The notes under the pieces are model-generated. The model saw nothing but the letters and a program-made list of their open reading frames with translations, did not search any database and was not told where the DNA came from. This document shows positions 24,847 through 33,706 of a DNA stretch of 44,025 nucleotides, one piece after another. The first letter of the stretch is position 1, and the number at the start of each line of letters is the position of its first letter. Both the position numbers and the translations under genes were made by a program. This DNA is from an uncultured Eubacteriales bacterium (GTDB taxonomy: Bacteria; Bacillota; Clostridia; Oscillospirales; CAG-272), in NCBI GenBank assembly GCA_900549725.1, contig URPL01000015.1, positions 1 through 44,025 on the forward strand. Direction: 5' to 3'.

Positions 24847-24864
24847 CTGTGAAACTATGAACAA
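24847..24864 (+). promoter_or_regulatory. Candidate Rex operator overlapping the ldh start codon
   Basis: CTGTGAA-N4-TGAACAA matches 11 of 14 informative positions of the TTGTGAA-N4-TTCACAA Rex box. It overlaps the ATG of ldh. The position is unusual (about 95 bases after the likely transcription start), so this is only a candidate. The rex gene is in the same operon. Confidence 0.35.
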
Positions 24865-25801
24865 AATATCCATTATCGGCACCGGAAGCGTTGGCTCCAC
24901 CATTGCGTATACCCTTACCGTTATGGGAATTGCATCTGAGATTGTGATGATCGACATTAACAACGAAAAGGCACTGGGGGAGGCGCTTGATATTCGCCAG
25001 GGAACGCCGTTCTGCGCGCCTTGCTCCGTTTATGCCGGCGACTACCGCGATGCAAAGGATTCCGATATTGTCATTATCACCTCCGGCATTGCCCGTAAGC
25101 CCGGTCAGACCCGTCTTGAACTGGCGCAAACCAATGTCAATATCACAAAAATGATTATTCCGGAAATCACGAAGCATGCGCCGAACGCAACCTATATCAT
25201 CGTGAGCAACCCGGTCGACATTCTGACCTATGTCTTCCATAAATGTTCCGATCTGCCGGAAAACCGCATCATCGGCTCCGGTACGATTCTTGATACGGCG
25301 CGCCTGCGTGCAAGGCTTTCCGAATATTATAACATCAGCCAAAGCAATGTGCATGCGTATGTTTTCGGGGAGCACGGCGATTCCTCCTTTGTGCCGTGGT
25401 CCGTTGCCAATATCTCCAATGTGCCGATTGCGGAATGCCATAACCTGATCTCTACCCCCGGCATTGAAGCGCCGCAGCTGAATTTTGCCGAGGTTGAGCA
25501 GTATGTCAAAAAATCGGGCGGCCGCGTGATTGCACGCAAGGGAGCGACCTTCTATGCCGTTTCCATTTCCGTTTGCCATATCTGCAAGTGCATTCTCAGC
25601 GGGATCGATACGACTATGACCGTTTCCACTATGATGCACGGCGAATACGGCATCGACGATGTCTGCCTGAGCACGCTGAATCTTGTCGGCCATGAGGGCG
25701 TACGGGTCAAGGTCAATGTGCCGCTGACGGATGACGAGATTGCAAAGCTGCGCCTGAGCGCACAAACGCTGAAAGACGTTATCAGCCATCTGGAGCTTTG
25801 A
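24857..25801 (+). CDS. ldh: L-lactate dehydrogenase (NAD-dependent)
   Basis: A cytoplasmic enzyme of 314 residues interconverting pyruvate/NADH and L-lactate/NAD. The NAD-binding loop is IIGTGSVGS (near 6-14), with Asp33 favouring NAD over NADP. The substrate loop ARKPGQTRLEL carries Gln84, diagnostic for lactate rather than malate dehydrogenase (which has Arg there). Catalytic residues are visible as LDTARLR (Asp146, Arg149) and GEHGDSS (His173). The length is normal. The ATG follows AAAGG. It is the first gene of the large redox operon, with fumarase 13 bases downstream. In this setting it may run toward lactate as an NADH sink or oxidise lactate to feed NADH to the Flx/Hdr complex; sequence does not decide. 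Confidence 0.93.
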   Translation: MNKISIIGTGSVGSTIAYTLTVMGIASEIVMIDINNEKALGEALDIRQGTPFCAPCSVYAGDYRDAKDSDIVIITSGIARKPGQTRLELAQTNVNITKMIIPEITKHAPNATYIIVSNPVDILTYVFHKCSDLPENRIIGSGTILDTARLRARLSEYYNISQSNVHAYVFGEHGDSSFVPWSVANISNVPIAECHNLISTPGIEAPQLNFAEVEQYVKKSGGRVIARKGATFYAVSISVCHICKCILSGIDTTMTVSTMMHGEYGIDDVCLSTLNLVGHEGVRVKVNVPLTDDEIAKLRLSAQTLKDVISHLEL

Positions 25802-25814
25802 TGGAGGAATGAGC

Positions 25815-27194
25815 ATGGAAAACTATCGCATCGAGCACGATTCCATGGGCGAGGTAATGGTCCCCGCAAATGTGCTTTGGGCGGCGCAAACGGAGCGCAG
25901 CCATGAAAATTTCAAGATCGGCGTCGGCATTGAGACCATGCCGCGGGAGATCACGCATGCCTTCGGTATTCTGAAAAAGGCGGCGGCGCTTGCCAATGCC
26001 GAGCTCAAGCCCGAGAAAATGACCAAGGAAAAGCTTGCGGCCATCACCGCCGCCTGCGATGAAGTGATCAGCGGCGCGCTGAACGAGCATTTTCCGCTGG
26101 TGGTTTGGCAGACGGGCTCCGGCACGCAGTCCAATATGAACGCAAACGAAGTTATTGCAAACCGCGCCAACCAGATTGCGGGAAAAAAGCTTTGCCACCC
26201 CAACGATGATATCAATATGAGCCAGTCCTCCAATGACACCTTTCCGACGGCAATGCACATCTCCGCCGTATTTGCCATTGAGGATAAGCTTTTGCCCGCC
26301 CTTACACAGCTGATTGCAACGCTGCGCCGCCTGGAGGCGGAAAACGAGGGCATTGTCAAATCCGGCAGAACCCATTTGCAGGATGCAACGCCGATTAAGT
26401 TCAGCCAGGAAATTTCCGGCTGGCGCGCAAGCCTTGAGCGCGATGCCGAGCTTTTGCGCACCGCGGTAAAGCCGCTGTATGAGTTGGCGCTCGGCGGCAC
26501 GGCAGTGGGCACGGGGCTTAACGCACCGAAAGGCTTTTCCGATTTGGTTGCCAAAAAGGCAGCGGAGCTGACCGGAAAACCGTTTCGCACGGCAGAAAAC
26601 AAATTCCATGCGCTTACCTCCAAGGATGAGATCGTGTTTGCGCACGGAGCCATTAAGGCGACCGCATGCGATATGATGAAGATTGCAAACGATGTGCGTT
26701 GGCTTGCCAGCGGACCGCGTGACGGGCTCGGTGAGATTCATATCCCGGAAAATGAGCCCGGCTCTTCCATCATGCCCGGCAAGGTCAACCCCACCCAATG
26801 CGAAGCGGTGACCATGGTTGCCGTTCAGGTCATGGGCAATGATGTTGCGGTCGGCATGGCGGCATCACAGGGGAATTTTGAGCTGAATGTTTTTATGCCC
26901 GTTACGGCGTATAATTTCCTGCAGTCTGCGCGCCTTTTGGCGGAAGCAATCGTTTCCTTTGATATCAACTGCGCCGTCGGCATTACCGCAAACCGTGAAA
27001 AAATGCACCATAATCTGCATAATTCACTGATGCTTGTTACGGCGCTCAATCCGTATATCGGATATGAAAATGCCGCAAAAACGGCGAAAAAAGCATTCAA
27101 GGAAAACATTTCTCTCAAAGAGGCATGCGTTGCGCTTGGCTTTTTGACCGCGGAAAAATTCGATGAGGTCTTCCATCCGGAAGAAATGGTCTGA
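25815..27194 (+). CDS. fumC: Class II fumarate hydratase
   Basis: A protein of 459 residues of the fumarase/aspartase superfamily, interconverting malate and fumarate without an iron-sulfur cluster. Family segments are present: WQTGSGTQSNMNANEV, SQSSNDTFPTAMH, SGRTHLQDATPIKFSQE and the signature GSSIMPGKVNPTQCE. The THLQDATP segment and the residues after NMN favour fumarase rather than aspartase or argininosuccinate lyase. The start is the ATG 7 bases after GGAGG; another ATG two codons earlier is too close to it. Its position between ldh and the hdr-flx-fumarate-reductase-like genes suggests it supplies fumarate to the reductase encoded downstream. Confidence 0.93.
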   Translation: MENYRIEHDSMGEVMVPANVLWAAQTERSHENFKIGVGIETMPREITHAFGILKKAAALANAELKPEKMTKEKLAAITAACDEVISGALNEHFPLVVWQTGSGTQSNMNANEVIANRANQIAGKKLCHPNDDINMSQSSNDTFPTAMHISAVFAIEDKLLPALTQLIATLRRLEAENEGIVKSGRTHLQDATPIKFSQEISGWRASLERDAELLRTAVKPLYELALGGTAVGTGLNAPKGFSDLVAKKAAELTGKPFRTAENKFHALTSKDEIVFAHGAIKATACDMMKIANDVRWLASGPRDGLGEIHIPENEPGSSIMPGKVNPTQCEAVTMVAVQVMGNDVAVGMAASQGNFELNVFMPVTAYNFLQSARLLAEAIVSFDINCAVGITANREKMHHNLHNSLMLVTALNPYIGYENAAKTAKKAFKENISLKEACVALGFLTAEKFDEVFHPEEMV

Positions 27195-27221
27195 GCGCCC
27201 AAGAACGGCAAAAGGATGGGT

Positions 27222-28034
27222 ATGAATATGAATGTCAGTTATTTTCCCGGTTGCACGCTGCGCACCAAGGCAAAGCAGCTTGACCGGTATGCGCGCCTTT
27301 GCGCCGAAAAACTCGGCGTGACGCTGTGCGAACTTGAAGATTGGCAGTGCTGCGGCGGCGTCTTTGTCTCCGCCCGCGATGAAATTGCCACCAAGCTTTC
27401 CTCCGTACGGGCGCTGAGCGCTGCCGCACGGAAGGATCAACCGCTTGTCACGGTTTGCTCCGCGTGTCACAATGTAATCAAGCAGACAAATCATGCAATG
27501 CAAACGGATGCGGAATTTGCGGATAAGGTCAACCGCTATATGGCGCAGGATAAAGACGCACCCGCGCCGTATCACGGTGAGACGACGGTGTATCACTATC
27601 TTGAGCTTTTGCGCGATGTCGTCGGGTTTGAAAGAGTAAAAGAAGCGGTGACAAACCCCCTGAAGGGCAAAAAGGTCGCCGCCTACTACGGCTGCCTTTT
27701 GCTGCGCCCAAGCTCCGTGATGCGTATGGACGATCCTGAGAATCCGCGCATTATGGAGGATTTGATCACGGCGCTGGGCGCCGAAGCCGTGCGCTTTGCA
27801 AACCGCAATGAATGCTGCGGCGGCTATATTGCCATGGAAGACAAAAACAGCGCAAGGCGCCGCGCCTGCGCCGTCAGCGAAAATGCGGCAGGGCAGGGTG
27901 CGGATTTGATTGTAACGGCTTGCCCGCTTTGCAAATACAATCTTGAGAAAAACGGAAGCCCGATTCCCGTTGTCTATTTCACCGAGCTGCTTGCACAGGC
28001 GCTCGGAGTAAAGGAGGAAGCCGATGCAAACTAA
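27222..28034 (+). CDS. hdrB: Heterodisulfide reductase subunit B homologue
   Basis: A protein of 270 residues with two complete CCG domains, which in HdrB hold the two noncubane [4Fe-4S] clusters that split a disulfide. The first is Cys11, Cys43-Cys44, Cys79-x-x-Cys82; the second is Cys158, Cys198-Cys199, Cys234-x-x-Cys237. Spacings of 31/34 and 39/34 residues fit the canonical C-X31-39-CC-X35-36-CXXC pattern closely. Bacteria lack the methanogen CoM-S-S-CoB, so the true substrate is unknown; it could be a small thiol or a protein disulfide. Three nearby ATG codons are possible; 27222 gives the best distance to AAAGG. Its end overlaps hdrC by 11 bases. Confidence 0.88.
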   Translation: MNMNVSYFPGCTLRTKAKQLDRYARLCAEKLGVTLCELEDWQCCGGVFVSARDEIATKLSSVRALSAAARKDQPLVTVCSACHNVIKQTNHAMQTDAEFADKVNRYMAQDKDAPAPYHGETTVYHYLELLRDVVGFERVKEAVTNPLKGKKVAAYYGCLLLRPSSVMRMDDPENPRIMEDLITALGAEAVRFANRNECCGGYIAMEDKNSARRRACAVSENAAGQGADLIVTACPLCKYNLEKNGSPIPVVYFTELLAQALGVKEEADAN

Positions 28035-28416
28035 AACGGAGCGTCAAAGAGAACAGATTCTTTCCATGAGCGGTGTCAATCCGCGTAAATGCATGCGGTG
28101 CGGCAAATGCTCCGCCACCTGCCCGTCTTATGACGATATGGAATATCATCCGCATCAGTTCGTCTATATGGTGGAAAACGGCGATATTGCGCCGTTGCTT
28201 TCTTCAAAGTCGATTTATAAATGTCTTTCCTGCTTTGCCTGCGTGGACCGCTGCCCGCGCGGCGTGGAACCGGCAAAGCTTGTGGAGGCGATTCGCCTGT
28301 GCGTGATTCGCGAAAAGGGCGCAAACCATTTAACGCCCGACGACATTCCCGCGCTGCTTGACGAGGATCTGCCGCAGCAGGCGATCGTCAGCGCGATGCG
28401 CAAATATGCAAAGTAA
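28024..28416 (+). CDS. hdrC: Heterodisulfide reductase subunit C homologue (2x[4Fe-4S])
   Basis: A protein of 130 residues with two ferredoxin-like cluster motifs, CMRCGKCSATCPS and CLSCFACVDRCPRG, separated by the helical segment that HdrC uses to bridge HdrA and HdrB. It conducts electrons from the bifurcating flavin of HdrA to the noncubane clusters of HdrB. The gene overlaps hdrB by 11 bases and is followed after 14 bases by hdrA. No membrane segment is present, so it is the soluble type and not HdrE/D-like. The length is slightly short but complete. Confidence 0.9.
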   Translation: MQTKTERQREQILSMSGVNPRKCMRCGKCSATCPSYDDMEYHPHQFVYMVENGDIAPLLSSKSIYKCLSCFACVDRCPRGVEPAKLVEAIRLCVIREKGANHLTPDDIPALLDEDLPQQAIVSAMRKYAK

Positions 28417-28430
28417 GGAAGGAGGCGCAA

Positions 28431-30428
28431 ATGATGCAAAGAATCGGAGTATTTGTGTGCCATTGCGGCACAAACATTGCCGGCACGGTGGATGTTAAGG
28501 CGGTCGCAGAGGCGCTGAGCCATGAAAACGGCGTTGCTTTCTCTACGGATTATCAGTACATGTGCTCCCAGGCGGGGCAAAACATGATCATCGATGCAAT
28601 TTATCAGCATTCCCTCACGGGCATTGTGATTTGCTCCTGCTCCCCCAGAATGCATGAGGCAACCTTCCGCAAGACCGCTGCGGCTGCCGGGCTGAACCCC
28701 TATATGGTGGAAATTGCAAACATTCGTGAGCAGTGCTCCTGGGTGCATAAGGATATGCCGACAGGCACGGAAAAGGCGATTATTCTTGCCAAGGCTGCTG
28801 TTGCCAAGGTGCAGCTCAATGCGCCGCTGACGCCGGGGGAGAGCCCCGTAACAAAGCGCGCGCTTGTCATCGGCGGCGGCATTGCCGGCATTCAGACGGC
28901 GCTCGATATTGCAGACGCGGGCTTCCCGGTGGACATTGTGGAAACAAAGCCCACCATCGGCGGCAAAATGGCGCAGCTGGATAAAACCTTCCCGACGCTG
29001 GACTGCGCCGCCTGCATTCTGACCCCGAAAATGGTGGATGTTGCACAGAATGACAAGATCCGCATTTTTTCGTATTCCGAGGTTACGGCGGTCAAGGGCT
29101 TTGTCGGTAATTTTGATGTTACCATCAGGCGCCGCGCGCGCTATGTCAAGGAAGATGTTTGCACGGGCTGCGGGGCATGTACGGAAAAATGTCCGCAGAA
29201 AAAAGTGCCCAATGAATTCAACCTCGGCATGGATACCCGCCGCGCGATTTATATTCCGTTTGCACAGGCAGTGCCGAAGGTTGCGACCATCGACCCGGAC
29301 TATTGCATGATGCTTAAGACAGGGAAGTGCGGCGTTTGCTCCAAGGTCTGCACTGCGGGCGCGATCGATTACCACGCAAAAGATGAGTATATCGAAGAAA
29401 AATACGGTGCCATCGTTGCTGCGACCGGGTTCAACCCCATTTCCATGGAAAAATTCGATGAATTTGCCTATTCCGAGTCCAAGGATGTTATCACCTCGTT
29501 GGAGCTGGAGCGCCTGATGAATGCTGCCGGCCCGACGGGCGGCACGCTTTTGCGCCCCTCCGACGGAGAGCACCCGCATACGATTGTATTTGTGCAATGC
29601 GTCGGTTCCCGCTGCTCTGCCTGCGCGGAAAAGGGTAAGGAATATTGCTCCAAGATCTGCTGCATGTATACGGCAAAGCACGCAATGCTCATTCGTGATA
29701 AATATCCGGATACCGATGTATATGTGTTCTATATCGATGTGCGCACCCCGGGTAAAAACTTCGATGAGTTTTACCGCCGTGCCGTCGAGGAATACGGCGT
29801 GCATTACATCAAGGGCATGGTCGGAAAGGTGACCCCGGAAAAAGGCAAGCTCAAGGTGCAGGCGTCCGATCTGATCTACGGAAAGCAGCTGCATATCGAT
29901 GCTGATATGGTGGTGCTTGCCGCCGCGATCGAGCCGGACAAATCCGCCCGCCATCTTGCCACCATGCTGACCGCCAGCATGGATACCAACGATTTCTTCA
30001 CCGAGGCGCATCCGAAGCTTCGCCCCGTGGAGAGCCCGACCGCCGGCGTGTTTCTCTCCGGTGCCTGCCAGGGCCCCAAGGACATTCCGGAAACCGTGTC
30101 ACAGGCAGGCGCTGCCGCCTCCAAGGTCATCGGCCTTTTGTGCAAGGATAAGCTTGTGGGCAACCCCTGCGTAGCGCATTCCGATGAAATGATGTGCAAC
30201 GGCTGCTCTACCTGCGAAAAGGTTTGCCCCTACGGCGCGATCACCTATGTGGAAAAAGAATTCCGCATGCCAGACCGCACAACCAAGGTGCGCCGCGTTG
30301 CATCGGTCAACGAAGCTGTTTGCCAGGGCTGCGGCGCCTGCACGGTCGCCTGCATGTCCGGCGCGATGGATCTGCGTGGCTTCATGAACAAACAAATCAT
30401 GGCGGAGGTTGACGCAATATGCAAGTGA
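28431..30428 (+). CDS. hdrA: Heterodisulfide reductase subunit A homologue (electron-bifurcating flavoprotein)
   Basis: A protein of 665 residues with the complete HdrA plan. The N-terminal part has VCHCGTNI (near 9-16) and CSCSPRMHEATFR. A thioredoxin-reductase-like FAD domain has VIGGGIAGIQTALD (near 146-159) and later GVFLSGACQGPKDIPETV. An inserted ferredoxin domain has CTGCGACTEKC (244-254) and a second motif at Cys292/300/303/307. A C-terminal ferredoxin has CNGCSTCEKVCP (589-600) and CQGCGACTVAC (631-641). HdrA is the flavin-bifurcating subunit that sends one electron to ferredoxin and one to HdrBC. No selenocysteine replacement was seen. It starts 14 bases after hdrC; ATG 28434 is equally good. 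Confidence 0.92.
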   Translation: MMQRIGVFVCHCGTNIAGTVDVKAVAEALSHENGVAFSTDYQYMCSQAGQNMIIDAIYQHSLTGIVICSCSPRMHEATFRKTAAAAGLNPYMVEIANIREQCSWVHKDMPTGTEKAIILAKAAVAKVQLNAPLTPGESPVTKRALVIGGGIAGIQTALDIADAGFPVDIVETKPTIGGKMAQLDKTFPTLDCAACILTPKMVDVAQNDKIRIFSYSEVTAVKGFVGNFDVTIRRRARYVKEDVCTGCGACTEKCPQKKVPNEFNLGMDTRRAIYIPFAQAVPKVATIDPDYCMMLKTGKCGVCSKVCTAGAIDYHAKDEYIEEKYGAIVAATGFNPISMEKFDEFAYSESKDVITSLELERLMNAAGPTGGTLLRPSDGEHPHTIVFVQCVGSRCSACAEKGKEYCSKICCMYTAKHAMLIRDKYPDTDVYVFYIDVRTPGKNFDEFYRRAVEEYGVHYIKGMVGKVTPEKGKLKVQASDLIYGKQLHIDADMVVLAAAIEPDKSARHLATMLTASMDTNDFFTEAHPKLRPVESPTAGVFLSGACQGPKDIPETVSQAGAAASKVIGLLCKDKLVGNPCVAHSDEMMCNGCSTCEKVCPYGAITYVEKEFRMPDRTTKVRRVASVNEAVCQGCGACTVACMSGAMDLRGFMNKQIMAEVDAICK

Positions 30429-30853
30429 ATGAATATAAACCGCTGATTGTGGCATTCTGCTGCAACTGGTGTTCGTATGCCGGCGCCGATTTGGCGGGCA
30501 ACAACCGTTTGAATTATCCTGCGGATGTTAAGATTATCCGCGTGCCGTGCTCCTGCCGAGTGAATCCGATGTTTATTCTTCGGGCATTCCAGCGCGGTGC
30601 CGACGGCGTGATCCTGTGCGGCTGTCACCCCGGCGACTGCCATTATACCTCCGGCAACTATTATACCCGCCGCCGTATGGCGCTGCTGTTCTCCATGCTT
30701 GATTATCTCGGCATTGAAAAAGAGCGCACCCGTGTTGAATGGGTCAGCGCCGCGGAGGGTGCAAAGTTTGCCGCAACGATGAATGATTTTGCAAAAACGG
30801 TTGCGGCGCTCGGTCCGAACAAGAGATTGGAGGATTTGCGATGCAAGAAGTAA
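30419..30853 (+). CDS. flxD: MvhD/FlxD-type [2Fe-2S] linker subunit
   Basis: A protein of 144 residues matching the MvhD family (methyl-viologen-reducing hydrogenase delta subunit). It shows IVAFCCNWCSYAGAD, RVPCSCRVNP and LCGCHPGDCHY, which hold its [2Fe-2S] cluster. In methanogens MvhD connects hydrogenase to HdrA; in Flx-containing bacteria FlxD does the same for the NADH-oxidising FlxABC module. It overlaps hdrA by 10 bases and the next gene by 13. Its position between hdrA and the flx genes makes it the physical bridge between the two modules. Confidence 0.9.
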   Translation: MQVNEYKPLIVAFCCNWCSYAGADLAGNNRLNYPADVKIIRVPCSCRVNPMFILRAFQRGADGVILCGCHPGDCHYTSGNYYTRRRMALLFSMLDYLGIEKERTRVEWVSAAEGAKFAATMNDFAKTVAALGPNKRLEDLRCKK

Positions 30854-31839
30854 GACGTGAAATGCTTTTGGCAAAGGCGACAGAGCTTTTGCAAAGCGGA
30901 AAAGTAAATCGCGTGCTCGGCTGGAAGCGCGGCGAATTTGAATACGATGTCACGCCTGCGGTCTTTTCGGATGCACAGGAGCTTGCACAGGAGTTTGTTT
31001 ACGGCGATTTCTGCGGCGCAAACCTTTCCAAATATCTTGTGAAGGAAACGCAAAAGGAAGAGGGCACGGTGCTTGTGTTTTTGAAGCCGTGCGATACATA
31101 CAGCTTCAATCAGCTTCTCACCGAACATCGTTTTCCCCGCGAAAGAGTCTATGCCGTCGGCATTCCCTGCAACGGCATGCTGGATGTGGAAAAGGTGCGC
31201 GCGGCTGCCGGTGGTGGGCTTGTCGGCGTGAATACCGATGCTGCCGATACCGTAACGCTTGAAACCCTGTACGACGGGACGCGCACGTCGGCGCGCGAGG
31301 CGCTTTTGCCCGACCGCTGCCTGCATTGCAAATCCAAGCATCATGTCGCCTATGACGAGCTGCTCGGAAAAGACGGAGAGGTGCTGGATTCTCACCGCTT
31401 TGACCAGGTGGAGGCCCTTGAAAAAATGACGCCGGAGGAGCGCTTTGCTTTTTGGCAGGGAGAGCTTTCCCGCTGCATCCGCTGCAATGCCTGCCGCAAT
31501 GTATGTCCTGCCTGTACCTGTGAGCGCTGTGTGTTTGACAATCCCGCCTCCGGTGTGGAAAACAAGGCGGCGGCGGATTCGTTCGAAGAAAAAATGTTCC
31601 ATATCATCCGCGCGTTTCATGTCGTCGGCCGCTGCACCGATTGCGGCGAATGCTCCCGCGTCTGCCCGCAGCATATTCCGCTGCATTTGCTTAACCGCAA
31701 ATTTATCAAGGATATTGATACCTTTTACGGAGAATATCAGGCGGGCGCCGAGGTCGGCAGCCGCGCGCCGATTGTGAACTTTACAACGACCGACCCGGAA
31801 GTGGCTGAAGTGGTTGCGGGAGGTGAGCACAATGCGTAA
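30841..31839 (+). CDS. flxC: FlxC-like iron-sulfur subunit
   Basis: A protein of 332 residues with an N-terminal domain like those of F420-hydrogenase beta-type/FlxC proteins (LVFLKPCDTYSFNQLL and YAVGIPCNGMLD) and a C-terminal ferredoxin pair, RCIRCNACRNVCPACTCERC and CTDCGECSRVCPQHIP. No catalytic nickel or iron site is seen, so it carries electrons between the flavin subunit and MvhD/HdrA. The assignment to FlxC rests on gene order and domain layout, since these subunits are similar to each other. It overlaps flxD by 13 bases and the next gene by 8. Confidence 0.75.
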   Translation: MQEVRREMLLAKATELLQSGKVNRVLGWKRGEFEYDVTPAVFSDAQELAQEFVYGDFCGANLSKYLVKETQKEEGTVLVFLKPCDTYSFNQLLTEHRFPRERVYAVGIPCNGMLDVEKVRAAAGGGLVGVNTDAADTVTLETLYDGTRTSAREALLPDRCLHCKSKHHVAYDELLGKDGEVLDSHRFDQVEALEKMTPEERFAFWQGELSRCIRCNACRNVCPACTCERCVFDNPASGVENKAAADSFEEKMFHIIRAFHVVGRCTDCGECSRVCPQHIPLHLLNRKFIKDIDTFYGEYQAGAEVGSRAPIVNFTTTDPEVAEVVAGGEHNA

Positions 31840-32857
31840 GCTTGAAAATGCCAAGCGCAATGCTTTCTTTGCCGCGCTTTCCGCTGCATATGCGCTTTAT
31901 GTTCCCGTTGATACAAACGGCGGCGCCGAATATCAAAAATGGCACAGCGGCACCGAGCTTTCCTCGGCACTGCATACAAACCGCAGCGCAAAGGACTTTT
32001 TCTTCCCCCAGACCGAGAATCTGATGGATTTCAAGGTCACGGGAAAACAAATTGAGATCATTGATACCCGCAAAGAGGGCGAGGATTTCATTCTCTTCGG
32101 GGTCCGCGGATGCGATGCGCGCAGCTTTGATATATTGGATCGCGTCTTTTTGGCGGATCCTGTGGATTCGTATTATCAGAACCGCCGCGCGCATGGGATC
32201 ATTTTCTCCATGGCTTGCACGCGTCCCGCCGAGACCTGCTTTTGCGGCACCTTCGGCATTGACGCCGCAAACCCGCAGGGGGATGTCGTCTGCTATGAGA
32301 CGGAGGATGCGCTTTATCTTGATGCCAAGAGCCAAAGAGGCGAAAAGGTGCTTGCGGTTGTTTCGGAGCTTCTTACGGACAGCGATGAGGAAGCCGTAAA
32401 CGCGCAGCGCAGGGAAATTGCGGCGCGCCTTGCAAAGCTTCCCCTTGCAAAGCTGGATGTAAAGAAATTCGGCAGCGGAAAAACCGATGCATTTTTCAAC
32501 GATCCTGCATGGGATATGCTTTCTGCTTCGTGCCTCGGCTGCGGCAGCTGCACCTTTGTCTGCCCCACCTGTCAATGCTACGACATTAAGGATTTTAACA
32601 CGGGCCACGGCATCAAGCGCTTCCGCTGCTGGGATTCCTGCATGTATTCGGAATTTACGAAAATGTCTGCAGGGCAGCCGCGTCTGACGCAAAAGGAGCG
32701 GTTCCGTCAGCGTTTTATGCATAAGCTTGTGTATTATCCGACAAATAACGACGGTCTGTTTTCCTGCGTCGGCTGCGGACGCTGCGTTGCAAAATGCCCG
32801 ATTCAGATGAATATCGTCAAGGTTATGAAGAAATTGGGAGGACAGGAAAATGGCTGA
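31832..32857 (+). CDS. flxB: FlxB-like iron-sulfur subunit
   Basis: A protein of 341 residues resembling the sulfhydrogenase beta/FlxB family. A long N-terminal domain contains LFGVRGCDARSFDILDRVF and ACTRPAETCFCGTF, followed by two [4Fe-4S] motifs, CLGCGSCTFVCPTCQC (near 234) and CVGCGRCVAKCPIQMN (near 313). It transfers electrons between FlxA and FlxC. The start is the ATG behind GGGAGGTG, overlapping the flxC stop by 8 bases. It could also be annotated simply as a 4Fe-4S dicluster protein. Confidence 0.75.
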   Translation: MRKLENAKRNAFFAALSAAYALYVPVDTNGGAEYQKWHSGTELSSALHTNRSAKDFFFPQTENLMDFKVTGKQIEIIDTRKEGEDFILFGVRGCDARSFDILDRVFLADPVDSYYQNRRAHGIIFSMACTRPAETCFCGTFGIDAANPQGDVVCYETEDALYLDAKSQRGEKVLAVVSELLTDSDEEAVNAQRREIAARLAKLPLAKLDVKKFGSGKTDAFFNDPAWDMLSASCLGCGSCTFVCPTCQCYDIKDFNTGHGIKRFRCWDSCMYSEFTKMSAGQPRLTQKERFRQRFMHKLVYYPTNNDGLFSCVGCGRCVAKCPIQMNIVKVMKKLGGQENG

Positions 32858-33683
32858 GAGGAAAGAGCCGCTGATTCCCGCAATCGGCGTTGTGACCGAT
32901 ATCCGCATTGATACGCCGGATGTCAAAACCTTCCGTGTTGTCACCCCGGACGGGAAAAAAGCATTTGAGCATAAGCCGGGGCAGTGCGCAATGCTTTCCA
33001 TTCCCGGCGTCGGAGAGGCGATGTTCTCCATCACTTCTTCGCCGACGAACGAAGAATTCATGGAATTCTCCATTAAAAAATGCGGCTGCGTGACCGAATG
33101 GCTGCATTCCATGGAGGTCGGCCAGCAGATCACCATTCGCGGGCCGTACGGCAAGCCCTTTCCCGTGGATACGGAATTTGTCGGCCGCGATATGCTGTTC
33201 ATTGCCGGTGGTATCGGGCTTGCACCGCTGCGCTCCGTGATCAACTATTGCCGCCACTATCGCGACAGATACGGAAAAATCGATATTGTCTACGGCTCCC
33301 GTTCTATGCAGGATCTTGTGGATTATAAAGAAATTATCGACGAATGGGCAAAGGATGCCGGCGTTTCCGTGCATCTGACCATTGACCGCGAGCAGCCGGA
33401 ATGGGACGGGCATGTCGGTTTTGTACCGAACTATGTCAAGGAGCTCGGCTTCTCCACGGACAAGATCGCAATTCTTTGCGGTCCGCCGATCATGATCAAA
33501 TTTACCCTTGCCGGGCTGATTGAACTCGGCTTTGATAAAACGCAGGTTTATACGACCCTGGAGCTGCGCATGAAGTGCGGTATCGGCAAATGCGGCAGAT
33601 GCAATGTCGGCGCGAAATATGTCTGCAAGGACGGCCCGGTTTTCCGGTGCGACGAGCTTGACGAGCTGCCGAATGAGTATTGA
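32850..33683 (+). CDS. flxA: FlxA-like NAD(H)-linked flavin oxidoreductase
   Basis: A protein of 277 residues with a ferredoxin-NADP-reductase-type FAD and NAD(P) domain and a C-terminal [2Fe-2S] site, as in FlxA, sulfhydrogenase gamma and anaerobic sulfite reductase B. An FAD-binding segment is MFSITSSPTNEEFMEFSIK, followed by IRGPYGKPFP. The nucleotide-binding loop is FIAGGIGLAPLRS and the late ILCGPPIMIKF is the usual C-terminal NAD(P) contact. The iron-sulfur site is KCGIGKCGRCNVG...VCKDG. It is the likely NADH entry point of the complex. It overlaps flxB by 8 bases. Confidence 0.88.
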   Translation: MAERKEPLIPAIGVVTDIRIDTPDVKTFRVVTPDGKKAFEHKPGQCAMLSIPGVGEAMFSITSSPTNEEFMEFSIKKCGCVTEWLHSMEVGQQITIRGPYGKPFPVDTEFVGRDMLFIAGGIGLAPLRSVINYCRHYRDRYGKIDIVYGSRSMQDLVDYKEIIDEWAKDAGVSVHLTIDREQPEWDGHVGFVPNYVKELGFSTDKIAILCGPPIMIKFTLAGLIELGFDKTQVYTTLELRMKCGIGKCGRCNVGAKYVCKDGPVFRCDELDELPNEY

Positions 33684-33706
33684 TTGCCGCAGAAGGAGAG
33701 AGAACA

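Noticed and set aside
24857..25801. Malate dehydrogenase for the first gene of the redox operon
   Set aside because: The substrate loop has Gln (KPGQTR), which marks lactate dehydrogenase; malate dehydrogenase has Arg there.
28215..30011. Long minus-strand open frame opposite hdrC and hdrA (598 codons)
   Set aside because: It mirrors a strongly supported plus-strand gene set, has no recognisable domain and no ribosome site; similar antisense frames over flxB/flxA and the flavoprotein were rejected for the same reason.
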